Shown: in pieces, positions 36,853-45,608 of the stretch
Position numbering within the stretch: the stretch's first letter is position 1
Layout of the letters: the number at the start of each line of letters is the position of its first letter
Assembly (NCBI GenBank): GCA_934168305.1
Contig: CAKPNF010000008.1
Location: forward strand, 4,970 to 68,969
Direction of reading: 5' to 3'
DNA: 64,000 nt
Source of the DNA: an uncultured Clostridia bacterium
GTDB lineage: Bacteria > Bacillota > Clostridia > TANB77 > CAG-508
Program-made: the position numbers and the translations under genes
The notes under the pieces: model-generated
What the model was told of the DNA's origin: nothing
What the model saw: the letters and a program-made list of their open reading frames with translations, nothing else
Databases searched by the model: none

Positions 36853-37134
36853 TTATCCTTTAAATAACATTCTTTGTTCCTCTAATGTTTGTTCTTTCTC
36901 TTCTGTTTTAAATAATTCCTTATAATTGTCTTTAATTGGTATTATTTTAGGATTTCTACTCATACTATCTGCTTTAATTAATTTATTAGTTGCCGCTTCT
37001 TGCAATTCAATTTCACTTTTTAAATCATCAATTGTTTTTACAAGATGCGCTTGGCAGTATGTATTTATTTCTGAATATTTACTATTCCAAAATTCGTGTG
37101 GTTTCATATCAAAATAATATGCTAATGGTTCCAT
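36853..37134 (-). CDS. Tail assembly chaperone, distal (T-like) part
   Basis: From its first ATG the protein has 93 residues (MEPLAYYFDMKPHEFWNSKY). The same frame is open upstream through NLKGLNDIIENIRETNNLIE and across the end of the preceding gene, with no ribosome site before the ATG. This fits the T part of a G/GT chaperone pair made by -1 frameshifting before the tape measure gene. A slip-prone AAATTTAAAA lies at the end of the G frame. Confidence 0.6.
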   Translation of the reverse strand: MEPLAYYFDMKPHEFWNSKYSEINTYCQAHLVKTIDDLKSEIELQEAATNKLIKADSMSRNPKIIPIKDNYKELFKTEEKEQTLEEQRMLFKG

Positions 37135-37199
37135 TGAATATATTAATTCTATTAAATTATTAGTTTCTCTTATATTCTCGATAATATCATTTAATCCTT

Positions 37200-37643
37200 T
37201 TAAATTTGAGAAATTATTTCTTTTTCTATTACCCTGTTGGCTGCATTCTCTACTGCTTTTTCCAATAATTTGTCTGTATTCATTGTTAATAATGGATTTG
37301 ATGTTATCTCTTTTAGTTCTTTCTTGCTCATTTTCTTTTTGAAAAAACCCTCATCATTCAATGCCTCTGCTATCTTCGCATATAATTCACTTATAGATAT
37401 TCCTTCTGTTCTACAATCATCCATAAAGTCATACACTTCACTTGATGATGTGAATATACTTTCGCCGTTTTCATTTTCTGCTAATTTAAATATTATTTTT
37501 GACAATGCTTCTATATCTAATATAGAATATGCTTTTATAAATACTTCTTCAAAATTTTTGTTTTTTAGTAGATTAGCTATGTCTACTATTTTTCTTGTTT
37601 TTAGTACTAAATTAATTGTTTTATTTTTTGTTTCTATAATCAT
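37200..37643 (-). CDS. Tail assembly chaperone, proximal (G-like) part
   Basis: The start is the ATG after AAAGGAGAG. The 147-residue protein (MIIETKNKTINLVLKTRKIV...) has the strand-rich start and helical FEEVFIKAYSILDIEALSKI body of siphophage tail chaperones that follow the major tail protein. It helps to polymerise tail protein around the tape measure. The overlapping -1 frame leads into 36853-37134. Confidence 0.7.
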   Translation of the reverse strand: MIIETKNKTINLVLKTRKIVDIANLLKNKNFEEVFIKAYSILDIEALSKIIFKLAENENGESIFTSSSEVYDFMDDCRTEGISISELYAKIAEALNDEGFFKKKMSKKELKEITSNPLLTMNTDKLLEKAVENAANRVIEKEIISQI

Positions 37644-37693
37644 CTTTAATTCTCTCCTTTGCAAAAGAGAGAAGGCACAAGCCTTCTCCTAAA

Positions 37694-38176
37694 TTAAAAT
37701 TTTGTTGAATCTCCTTCAACTGGATATCCATCTGTTTCAACTACTGTTGAATTTTTAAATACTCTCATAGTATCTTTAATGAAATCACCATCATTCATCT
37801 CTTGTCCTGCTATATCTATTGTACATTTTACTGTTTGCACAAGTGGTTTTGATACAACTGATGCTGTTGTATCTGGATATTTTAAAAATAAATATATTTC
37901 AGTATCTGCATCTGCTATTGCCATCATTGATTTATGCGTTTCTTGTATGAACATCATTTCAATATCAACAGCTTCTGCTTTTCTTTTACCTTTTGCCATT
38001 CTTTCTTCATCTAAATCTAATGCACTATATGTTTGTCCTTCTTTTAAAGTTTTTAATTGTCCAACTTTTTGAACATAGCCTATTTTTGTTTTATCTCCTG
38101 TTAAGCTTGTTGCATAAGATACTTCGGCTTTCATTGCAACTTGTGGTGTTGTTGCTTTTGGTGTTTCTACTGCCAT
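37694..38176 (-). CDS. Major tail protein
   Basis: The 160-residue protein starts MAVETPKATTPQVAMKAEVS and contains KIGYVQKVGQLKTLKEG and VKCTIDIAGQEMNDGDFIK, a beta-sandwich pattern typical of tail tube proteins. Place between tail-completion genes and chaperones agrees. AAGGAGGAATT precedes the start. Confidence 0.75.
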   Translation of the reverse strand: MAVETPKATTPQVAMKAEVSYATSLTGDKTKIGYVQKVGQLKTLKEGQTYSALDLDEERMAKGKRKAEAVDIEMMFIQETHKSMMAIADADTEIYLFLKYPDTTASVVSKPLVQTVKCTIDIAGQEMNDGDFIKDTMRVFKNSTVVETDGYPVEGDSTKF

Positions 38177-38192
38177 CTCTAATTCCTCCTTA

Positions 38193-38579
38193 TTATTTTA
38201 AATTAAAAGAGGTCGTTATTGAATTATAACGTACCTCAAATGTTATTGTTATACCGTATTTTTGCAATATAGAATCATATACTGCTGGACTGGTATTTGT
38301 CCTTATAAAATTAAATTCTTGAAGTTTTTTATCAACTTCATCTATCATTCTCATAGCTTGACGTTGTTTTTCATTCCAACAAGTTATTGATATTTGAAAT
38401 GTAGAACGAATTGGAAATCCGTTTTCTGTTAGATTTACTGACTTTAAAGGTGTATGTAATTCCAATATAGGAAATTTACTTTCTGTATTTGGATTACTTA
38501 AAATTGGTTTGTTTTTATACAAATTTTCTAGCTTTTCATATACTAAATCGCTAAATTCTAATTCGCTTAAATCTTTCAT
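38193..38579 (-). CDS. Tail terminator/completion protein
   Basis: The chosen ATG follows AAAGGAG by eight bases. The 128-residue product (MKDLSELEFSDLVYEKLENL...) with PILELHTPLKSVNLTENGFP and strand-rich end corresponds in place and length to the tail terminator of siphophages. It overlaps the stop of the upstream gene by four bases. Confidence 0.65.
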   Translation of the reverse strand: MKDLSELEFSDLVYEKLENLYKNKPILSNPNTESKFPILELHTPLKSVNLTENGFPIRSTFQISITCWNEKQRQAMRMIDEVDKKLQEFNFIRTNTSPAVYDSILQKYGITITFEVRYNSITTSFNLK

Positions 38580-39118
38580 TTTGTACACTCCTTTAACATT
38601 TCATTTAATCTTTTCTTCGCTATCTCCACATTTTCACTTCTACTTTCAAATCCTGCATCACCTATAAAATGATTAGCTTTTGAACCTACTGCCACATAAA
38701 ATTGTTGTTTATTAATAGTTACTATTGGATAGCTCAACGACCTCCCCACTTTATTTACAGGGATATACCATTCTGTATATCCTGACTCAATAAAATGTTT
38801 TGTTTTTCCTATGTGCTCTTGTTCCGCATATTGCCCTGTTCCAAAATATTCAAACCATAAATATGATTGTCCATTTTCAGTCATAAATTTAGAAGGGTCA
38901 GCATAGACCCTTCCTTTTACTTCCTTTGTAGACATATCAATCATTTCAACTAATATGCCATTTTCGTTGTGACCTTTTTCCAATCTTATAGCATAACCTC
39001 TAATGTTTTCTAATATATCTTTCGAAATTACTCTTGCAGTTTGTGGTAATTTTTGAATTATAGCATTTATATTCTTGAAATTATGTTTCACTTTAAAATT
39101 ACAATTAAAACTTATCAT
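38576..39118 (-). CDS. HK97-gp10-like tail completion protein
   Basis: The 180-residue protein shows ISKDILENIRGYAIRLEKGH and WFEYFGTGQYAEQEH, FVAVGSKANHFI-like segments, as in HK97 gp10 proteins that join tail to head. It lies between head closure and tail terminator genes, with overlapping start and stop codons. Confidence 0.75.
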   Translation of the reverse strand: MISFNCNFKVKHNFKNINAIIQKLPQTARVISKDILENIRGYAIRLEKGHNENGILVEMIDMSTKEVKGRVYADPSKFMTENGQSYLWFEYFGTGQYAEQEHIGKTKHFIESGYTEWYIPVNKVGRSLSYPIVTINKQQFYVAVGSKANHFIGDAGFESRSENVEIAKKRLNEMLKECTK

Positions 39119-39444
39119 TCTTGCACCTTCTCACATATATATACATAAGTACTTCCAATTTTATTTTTGTCAGTTACTTTATATTGTGGTTTAAATTTCT
39201 CCACTTTTGAGATGTCATCAAATGATATTCCATCACCCTTTTTTATGTCGTATTCTTTTGTTGTTCTTGCTTTGTAAGTACTATAATCAATCTCACCAGT
39301 AGACTTTCTATCTAACTCGTTTACATCATTTTGCATATTTAGCCAAGCTTGTCCTTTATATTTCCATACTTTATCTGATTCTCCGTGGTCTTCTATTTCT
39401 TCATATTCGGATATATATACTTTTGTTAAATCTCGTAATAGCAT
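39115..39444 (-). CDS. Head-closure / head-tail joining protein
   Basis: The 109-residue beta-rich protein (LLRDLTKVYISEYEEIEDHG...KPQYKVTDKNKIGSTYVYIC) fits the phage head-tail joining family. Its start overlaps the stop of the connector gene upstream by one base. Confidence 0.65.
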   Translation of the reverse strand: MLLRDLTKVYISEYEEIEDHGESDKVWKYKGQAWLNMQNDVNELDRKSTGEIDYSTYKARTTKEYDIKKGDGISFDDISKVEKFKPQYKVTDKNKIGSTYVYICEKVQE

Positions 39445-39737
39445 TATTTAATCCTCCTTAATCCAGACTTTATAATATTATTTCTTAATTCTTCTACAAT
39501 ATCTTTGTATGAACTTGATATACTACCCTCGTTTCTTGAAAGTAAACCCTCTGCTCCTCTTGCAAGATATTCACTTCTTACTGCTTTTTTTATGTATGGA
39601 AATAGTTTTGTGTCACCTTTTTTTCTATTAGAATTATCACAGGCAATAGATGTTATATCATCTATTATATCCTGTAATACACCATCTGTATTTTCTTTAT
39701 AGTTTGCTCCTAGGTTTTTCTTAATTTGCTCTAACAT
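39444..39737 (-). CDS. Head-tail connector protein
   Basis: The 97-residue helical protein (MLEQIKKNLGANYKENTDGV, IDDITSIACDNSNRK, YSELAR-type VRSEYLARGAEGLLSRNEGS) matches gp6/gp15-type connectors that bind under the portal. AATGGAGGCAAT precedes it. Confidence 0.7.
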   Translation of the reverse strand: MLEQIKKNLGANYKENTDGVLQDIIDDITSIACDNSNRKKGDTKLFPYIKKAVRSEYLARGAEGLLSRNEGSISSSYKDIVEELRNNIIKSGLRRIK

Positions 39738-39754
39738 TCTATTGCCTCCATTGT

Positions 39755-39913
39755 TTATTCTTGTGGTAAAAGAGCTAGTAAATCTTTCTTTTTAGTTATT
39801 CCATCAAAAGCAATTTCTTTTTCAGTTAGAATTGCTTTTATTTCTTCAACTGTTAGCTCTTTTTTAGTTTCTTTTTCTTCTTTATTTATTTTTAATCCTA
39901 TAAATGTTGACAT
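39755..39913 (-). CDS. Small HeH/SAP-type protein after the capsid gene
   Basis: This 52-residue protein has a strong GGATAGGAGGTAGTGA site. The end ELTVEEIKAILTEKEIAFDG, then KKKDLLALLPQE, is the short helix-extended-helix fold seen in many phage proteins beside the capsid gene. Its role is unknown; DNA binding is suggested by the fold. Confidence 0.75.
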   Translation of the reverse strand: MSTFIGLKINKEEKETKKELTVEEIKAILTEKEIAFDGITKKKDLLALLPQE

Positions 39914-39924
39914 TTCACTACCTC

Positions 39925-40911
39925 CTATCCTTCGTATGAACAGTATACACCAGCTAATTTATTCTCATATACGTGTCCATATAAGTTATTGTTTCTGTAT
40001 TTGAATACATTGCTATCTCCATTTTGGTCTTCATCTGGTGTGAAGTATTTAATAAATTGGTCCATAGCTGTAACAACTGCAGATTTTTCAACACATAAGA
40101 AGTTAATTTCTTTTCCACCTTCTATTAATTCATAGTAGTCTGATGTTGATGGATTTCCTGTTGGTGAAGTTACTTTTGAATAAGTTCCAGAACTTTCTGT
40201 GTAATATATCTTTCCTGATACTACAGCTGTATCTTTTGACTTAATATATGTGTCTTTGGCTTTTTGATATCCATAGTTTTCTTTTCCACTATTTAATGTT
40301 ACCGCTGTATACATTCTTGTTTGTGGAACTTTAATTACTGTTGAAAATCTTTCTAAAACTTTTTTTGATTTAGTTGTATCTAAGTCATCAATCATTCCTT
40401 TTAATGTTGGTGTTATAAATAAAATTCTATTTTCTGTTGAAACTTCATCTTCATCCATTTTATTTGTACATGCTCTTAATGCTGTTACAACTCCCGCACC
40501 GTCAGAAATTGTTTCTTGCTTTCTTGATATTCCATCTACTCCCGCTATTTTTGCAATTCTTGCTGCATCAGTCTCTGGAACAACTTTTGTTCTTACAAAT
40601 TCTCCAGATAATCTTGCAAAAGGTAATCCTAATGCTTCTTGATTATCTAATCTGTCAATTCTTAAATCTTGACTTCTTTCTTTGTCATATTTTACTGTTT
40701 CCCATTTGAAACTTGTTGAACCTTTTGTGTATCCATCATTTCTTGAGAAATCTCCTAAACCATCCATATCTAGTTTAGCTACTTTAATTTCTCCATTTAA
40801 TCCTTTTTGTACTGTTGTTTCATCTCCATCTAATATAGATGTTTTTGCTTCGTTTTTATATACTTCATCTAATTTTGGTAAGTATATTGTTGATATTTCA
40901 ATATTATTCAT
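39925..40911 (-). CDS. Major capsid protein
   Basis: The 328-residue protein starts with IYLPKLDEVYKNEAKTSILD and has DRLDNQEALGLPFARLSGEF, RTKVVPETDAARIAKIAG and an end domain NLYGHVYENKLAGVYCS, the signature of a capsid family common in clostridial siphophages (HK97 fold). It directly follows a DUF4355 scaffold gene. Confidence 0.85.
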   Translation of the reverse strand: MNNIEISTIYLPKLDEVYKNEAKTSILDGDETTVQKGLNGEIKVAKLDMDGLGDFSRNDGYTKGSTSFKWETVKYDKERSQDLRIDRLDNQEALGLPFARLSGEFVRTKVVPETDAARIAKIAGVDGISRKQETISDGAGVVTALRACTNKMDEDEVSTENRILFITPTLKGMIDDLDTTKSKKVLERFSTVIKVPQTRMYTAVTLNSGKENYGYQKAKDTYIKSKDTAVVSGKIYYTESSGTYSKVTSPTGNPSTSDYYELIEGGKEINFLCVEKSAVVTAMDQFIKYFTPDEDQNGDSNVFKYRNNNLYGHVYENKLAGVYCSYEG

Positions 40912-40923
40912 TTTTTAATCCTC

Positions 40924-41514
40924 CTATTTAATTAATCCCATTGCCTTTCTTATTGCTTCATCAGCACTTGACTTATTACCTGATGGGTCAGGATTATATG
41001 GTGGCTTTTCTTTTGACCACTCATTTACTGCTTTCTCAACAATTCTGTCTTGAATTGCTTTTATAAGTTTTGTTTTGTCTTGTAATTGTTCTGCTGTCAT
41101 GTTTTCATAATCAAAAAGATTTAAAAATTCTGGATCAAATGCTGTATCTTGAGTTGTTGCTATTTTTAAAGCTTCATCTTTTAAATCTCTAGCATTTAAC
41201 TTTCTTTGAATTTCTTGATTTGCTTCTTCTTGTTTCTTCAATTGATATTGAAGTTTTTGAGTTTCGTTCATTTGAGCTAATTTTTCTGCTTCTGACTTTT
41301 GTGTATCTTGTTCTAATTTCCATTGTTCTTTTAATTTTGTTTCATGTGTTTGTATTGCTTTTTGAACTCTTCTATCAAATTCTGCTTGATATTCTTTATT
41401 AGATAAAACATCATCAAAAGTTTGTGTTTGATTATTTTGATTATTGTCCGTTGCATTATTTGCCCCGTTTACATCAATATTTGTGTTATTTGCGTTTTGA
41501 TTTTCGCCTTCCAT
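40924..41514 (-). CDS. Capsid scaffolding protein (DUF4355)
   Basis: The 196-residue protein is Asn/Gln-rich at the start, then FDDVLSNKEYQAEFDRRVQK and a long coiled coil, ending DEAIRKAMGLIK. This matches DUF4355 scaffolds that guide capsid assembly and then leave. Gene order scaffold-capsid agrees. Confidence 0.85.
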   Translation of the reverse strand: MEGENQNANNTNIDVNGANNATDNNQNNQTQTFDDVLSNKEYQAEFDRRVQKAIQTHETKLKEQWKLEQDTQKSEAEKLAQMNETQKLQYQLKKQEEANQEIQRKLNARDLKDEALKIATTQDTAFDPEFLNLFDYENMTAEQLQDKTKLIKAIQDRIVEKAVNEWSKEKPPYNPDPSGNKSSADEAIRKAMGLIK

Positions 41515-41605
41515 ATTTTCTCCTATCCCAATTTGTTCTTCTGCCCAAATTGTTACATTAAAAATTCTGTTGTTCTTTAATGCCTACAAGCAGTAAAAAG
41601 GCATA

Positions 41606-41624
41606 AAAAATAGACGTACGTCTA
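41606..41624 (-). terminator. Palindromic terminator-like site before the scaffold gene
   Basis: TAGACGTACGTCTA (41611-41624) followed on the minus strand by TTTTTT; another ACGTCTA copy extends it to 41630. A second small hairpin (ATGCCT / AGGCAT) stands beside it. It may damp transcription between the small head genes and the capsid cassette. Confidence 0.5.
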
Positions 41625-41659
41625 CGTCTAAAAATTTATAATTATAAAATATTAATAAC

Positions 41660-41767
41660 TTATTTATTTTTTTCTTTAACATTAAGATATATTGCATATC
41701 CTATTATTCCTGTTAATTCTGTTAATATTGTGGCTATTACTCCACACCAAAATGGATTTATATACAT
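41660..41767 (-). CDS. Small single-pass membrane protein
   Basis: The 35-residue protein, MYINPFWCGVIATILTELTG then a short tail, has an AAAGGAGG site. Very similar tiny proteins starting INPFWCG are familiar from clostridial phages. One membrane helix. Function unknown. Confidence 0.7.
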   Translation of the reverse strand: MYINPFWCGVIATILTELTGIIGYAIYLNVKEKNK

Positions 41768-41790
41768 ATTTTATCCTCCTTTAATTTTAT

Positions 41791-42066
41791 TTAAATCATA
41801 TTATTAAACAATGAACCGAATAAATCGTTCTTTGAAATCTTTATTTGTGATTCAATTGTGTTTCTCTCTTCTGATGACATCTTGTCAATCATTTCTTTAG
41901 CTACGATATCTAATGTTTTTTCTACTGCCTCATTAAATTCTTCTTCAGTAAGCCATCCTTTTTGTATCATTGCTCTTGCTAATATATTTAAAATTGCACT
42001 TGTTTGAAGATTTGCTCTAATAACTTTATTTGTCTTTAAGTATTCAATAATTTCTATATCTGACAT
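41791..42066 (-). CDS. Hypothetical helical protein of head module
   Basis: The 91-residue protein (MSDIEIIEYLKTNKVIRANL...) includes MIQKGWLTEEEFNEAVEKTL, which is a short helix pair. GGAGGGATAGTAA precedes the ATG. No membrane segment or known motif. Confidence 0.65.
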   Translation of the reverse strand: MSDIEIIEYLKTNKVIRANLQTSAILNILARAMIQKGWLTEEEFNEAVEKTLDIVAKEMIDKMSSEERNTIESQIKISKNDLFGSLFNNMI

Positions 42067-42087
42067 TTACTATCCCTCCATAATAAA

Positions 42088-42111
42088 AGCACCTACTTTT
42101 TAGTAAGTGCT
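42088..42111 (-). terminator. Second copy of the AGCACTTACT hairpin
   Basis: Ten-position stem (AGCACCTACT / AGTAAGTGCT) with TTTT loop and T-rich flank; it overlaps the stop codon of the small gene at 42110. It is nearly the same as the hairpin at 35558-35585. Confidence 0.65.
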
Positions 42112-42250
42112 ATTTTTCTAATTCTTTTTCTAAATACTCTTTATATTCTGCGAAACTATTCCATTCATCATAATTAAATGGCAATGGTCTTTTACCTTTT
42201 TGCTCTATATAATCATGAATTAATTTTTTTACATCATCTGGTATAATCAT
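42110..42250 (-). CDS. Small hypothetical protein after the minor head gene
   Basis: A 46-residue acidic/basic protein (MIIPDDVKKLIHDYIEQKGK...) whose ATG overlaps the stop region of the minor head gene by 17 bases. W-N-S-F and KEYLEKELEK suggest two helices. No recognised family. Confidence 0.6.
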   Translation of the reverse strand: MIIPDDVKKLIHDYIEQKGKRPLPFNYDEWNSFAEYKEYLEKELEK

Positions 42251-43824
42251 GATATGCTTTTACCACCTTTTCTTTAATTTCTTTCAAACCTTGTATATTA
42301 TCTATTACATATAATGTATCTTTATTGTTTGTTAAATATGCTGACATTATATTTGCTGATAATTCTTTTTCAATTCTTGTATTATCTTTTAACCAATAAT
42401 TAGTATCATGTCCATAATTTCCTGTTATTTTCCCATTTGTTATTGCTGAGAATATATCTCCAACACTCATATTATCTTCATATTTGCTACTTGACAACAT
42501 TTTAATATACTTATCTTCATCTATATCTATTTGTAATCTTGTTCTTCTTAATTCGTTATCTATATTTAATTTATCAGATATATTATTTCTTATATCTATC
42601 ATGTGTATAATTTCATGGCTTAAACTTTCTGATAAATCATAATATTTAAAATCTGGATGATTTGGATTTATATATATCTTATTATCATCAATACTATATC
42701 TCATTGGAACATTTAAGTTATTATCTATTTTTGCATTGTTGCTTGTTAGATATTTATTAAATAGCCTTTTTACATTTGGATTTAATTTCGTGTTACTTAA
42801 AACTTGTTTAATATCTTTACTTATTTTTGGTATATCTAGATTATACTCTGTTTTTTCTTGTTTTTCAACTGGTGGTAAATACATTATAGTTGACCTGCAA
42901 TAATGAAAGTGATGTTGTATTGGCGGAAGATTTAAGCCTAGTACCAATCCATTACATCTAATTCTTTGTATTGTTAGCTCTTTTTGTGTCTCACCATAAT
43001 ATCTGTCAAATACATTTTCTTTGTTAATATAAAACTCTTGATTATTTAAACTATCACACATTAGAGTTGTTTTGTCATCTTCTACTGCAATAAATCTAAC
43101 CTTTGAATTATCTTCCATTACTTCTTTTATTCCTTCCACTTTCGCGAGATTGTTTAATCCAATCATTTGTAAATCAACTGCACCTGATATTTTGTCATTA
43201 TTTATATTAAGTTTTTGATTGTTTTGTCTATTTATTATTGTTTGAAATTCACTAGAATCGATTTTTAGGTCTTTTTGTTGTTGTATATTTAAAATTACTT
43301 GTTTATATATTTGTTGAGCATTATATTGCATTGTAACTTCAATGTATTGTTTCCAATTAAATCCACTGTAATTAGGTTGGTCTAATAATGTAAGAAACAA
43401 AGCCATCTGAATTATTGATGGCTTTTTCTTTTTATTTACTTCTTTTTGTCCGTTCTTCATAGTAATAATTTGCATCTTCATACATTATTTGTTTTTCTTG
43501 TTCCTCAAGTTTACTTTGTTCTTCTATATATGCACTATAAATTAGTAGTTCTAATATTTCACTATTTTTTACTCTTGTTCTTTTATAAATATTGTTTGCT
43601 AATACAGTAAAGTAATTATTATTTTTTAATAGTCCTTGTTCTTTCCACTGTTCTATATATGTATTTATTCTTTTCTTAGTCTTATTATCTGCAATATTAT
43701 AGATGTTTTCTGTTGTAAAATTAAATGTATCAAATAGTTCTTGCAGTCTATTTTGCGTTTGTTTTGATGTTTTATTATATAGTTGTTTTAATTGTTTCAT
43801 ATAATTGTCGTGTTGTTTCCACAT
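42234..43824 (-). CDS. Minor head protein (SPP1 gp7-like) with zincin domain, +1 shift at CGG
   Basis: The start is the ATG after GAGGTGTTTTAT. Codon 125 is CGG (43450-43452); reading arginine stops six codons on, ignoring the C gives YYYEEGQKEVNKKKK and 529 residues in one frame. The centre shows the gp7/Mu-F motif region (IQRIRCNGLVLGLNLPPIQ, HYCRSTIMYLPP) of proteins packaged with the portal. The C-terminal third has SLSHEIIHMID near residue 401, an HExxH zinc-protease motif with an upstream MRYSIDDNKIYINP strand. So a metalloprotease-like domain may be delivered in the virion. Confidence 0.82.
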
Positions 43825-43835
43825 ATAAAACACCT

Positions 43836-44024
43836 CTATTCTAATGTTATTTTTACTTCATTTAATTTACATGCAATATTATTAGTTATTGAATCATTCT
43901 CTCTATTTTCAAAGTGTATCTCATTATCAGATATACTTGCATAAATAATTTTGTCATATATTTTATTGCTATATTCTATTTTTAACCCTTTATTGATTTT
44001 AGGATTATATGGCTCCAACATCAT
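43836..44024 (-). CDS. Hypothetical protein between portal and minor head
   Basis: The 62-residue protein (MMLEPYNPKINKGLKIEYSN...) overlaps the portal gene end by 20 bases. Mostly strands; no motif. Small genes of this kind often lie beside gp7-like genes. Confidence 0.6.
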   Translation of the reverse strand: MMLEPYNPKINKGLKIEYSNKIYDKIIYASISDNEIHFENRENDSITNNIACKLNEVKITLE

Positions 44025-45597
44025 TTTCTTTTTCTCCCTTCTTTATTGAAATATTTTTTCTTTCATTATCTTGATTAGATTTATTATTGTCTGTTTTATT
44101 GTTTATTTTAATATCTGTTGTGTCTTGTCCCATTTTTGCTATATTCTCTAGATTTTTTTGCATATTTTCTTCATTTTGTTTATCTATCTTTTCTAACTCC
44201 GAATTACTATCTAGGTCATCTGGCAACATATCAATAACTGATGCGTCACTTAATAGTCCCCTTAATTTTAATGCTCTTGCCGTTTCAGTATCTTTGTCGG
44301 TTGGTAGATTTCTTTGTAAATCTATTTTTATACTCCTAAAATCATAAGATTTATGTTTTCTTTTATTTATTCTATCTATTATTGTTTCCCATCTTCTTAA
44401 TATTGCTTGTTTAAAATGCTTATCTGCATCTGTTATCATTTGTTCTAATGCAAAGAATTTTCTGTCTAATGCACTTGCATTATCTGCATTTGTAAATCCT
44501 AAATCTGTTATATTTGGCACCCCACTTATCATTGCAATTAAATCTATTAATGTTTTCTTATGATTTTCTAGAGCTGTATCTTGTACACTTTTTTCAACCC
44601 AAGCAATATCTCCTGAATTATCTGGTGTATAAAATACTTGCATTTTTAACAGTGCCTTGTCTTCTTCTTCTCTTGCTTTATTTATTACCTGTTTAGGCTG
44701 CCCGTTCTCATCTAATTCTGGTTCTCCATCTTTATTTAATTTTGTAGTCATCAAATCATTTTGTGGTGTAAATCCTGTTATTTTTAATTTTGCATCATCA
44801 TTATACTGAAATGTATTTTTATTATTTTGTATTACTCTTTCATAAGCACAAATTAAAGAGACTACCAATTCAAAGCTTGATAGTCCCATTTCATTTTCTA
44901 TTGCTATGCAAGGAAGCATGTTCCATTTGCCTTCTTCAAATCTTTCTTTATCTTCTTGTAATTTTTTATAATCAGTAGGAGTTGGCGAATAATATTTTTT
45001 ACCATTTATTGTAGTTAATTCTACAATTGTTATGTCTGCATTGTTTTTGTCTTTTTCTGTCCATTTTCTTAATTGTCCTATCTGTTTTACTGGTGTTGAA
45101 TAATCAAATATTCCTATAGTGTTTAAAGCACTTTGTTTTGTATATACTATTTCGTTTTCTTCATTTTCGTATAGTACTTCATAGCATCCTCTCATTCCAA
45201 AATATTCAAATGCCAAATCAAAAAATTCTGTTGAATCATCATTGTATTTACTTATATAATCTATTAATACTTTTAATTCTTCATCCTTGTTTGCATCTGT
45301 CTTAAAGACTTTATTAAGCAATTTTTTGATTATATTTAATTTTGTTGGGTCTGATATTTTTTCAACATCATATACTGGTGCTTTTCCTGCAAAGTACCCT
45401 GTTACCATTGAATTTATATAATTTTCAAATGCTACTTTTATTTTTTCATCATTTATACTTACTAGCTCAGAATTATCTGTCTTTCTTCTTATTCTTTCAT
45501 ATAATTGTTTTCTTGCATTCCATTCTTTATCTGCTAACATTAATATTTGTGCTACACTATTTTCATTTTCTAATGTTTCTGGATTCCATTGTATCAT
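44005..45597 (-). CDS. Portal protein (SPP1 gp6-like)
   Basis: The 530-residue protein contains FENYINSMVTGYFAGKAPVY, KAREEEDKALLKMQVFYTPD, DNASALDRKFFALEQM and a helical C-terminus with Lys/Asn-rich tail, as in SPP1-type portals. The dodecamer forms the DNA gate. AGGAGGAAACAAA precedes the ATG. Confidence 0.9.
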   Translation of the reverse strand: MIQWNPETLENENSVAQILMLADKEWNARKQLYERIRRKTDNSELVSINDEKIKVAFENYINSMVTGYFAGKAPVYDVEKISDPTKLNIIKKLLNKVFKTDANKDEELKVLIDYISKYNDDSTEFFDLAFEYFGMRGCYEVLYENEENEIVYTKQSALNTIGIFDYSTPVKQIGQLRKWTEKDKNNADITIVELTTINGKKYYSPTPTDYKKLQEDKERFEEGKWNMLPCIAIENEMGLSSFELVVSLICAYERVIQNNKNTFQYNDDAKLKITGFTPQNDLMTTKLNKDGEPELDENGQPKQVINKAREEEDKALLKMQVFYTPDNSGDIAWVEKSVQDTALENHKKTLIDLIAMISGVPNITDLGFTNADNASALDRKFFALEQMITDADKHFKQAILRRWETIIDRINKRKHKSYDFRSIKIDLQRNLPTDKDTETARALKLRGLLSDASVIDMLPDDLDSNSELEKIDKQNEENMQKNLENIAKMGQDTTDIKINNKTDNNKSNQDNERKNISIKKGEKENDVGAI

Positions 45598-45608
45598 TTT
45601 GTTTCCTC

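Noticed and set aside
43432..43481. Independent start for the 3' part of the minor head gene
   Set aside because: The MKMQIITMKNG start is a frame overlap; the natural join is at CGG and no ribosome site is present.
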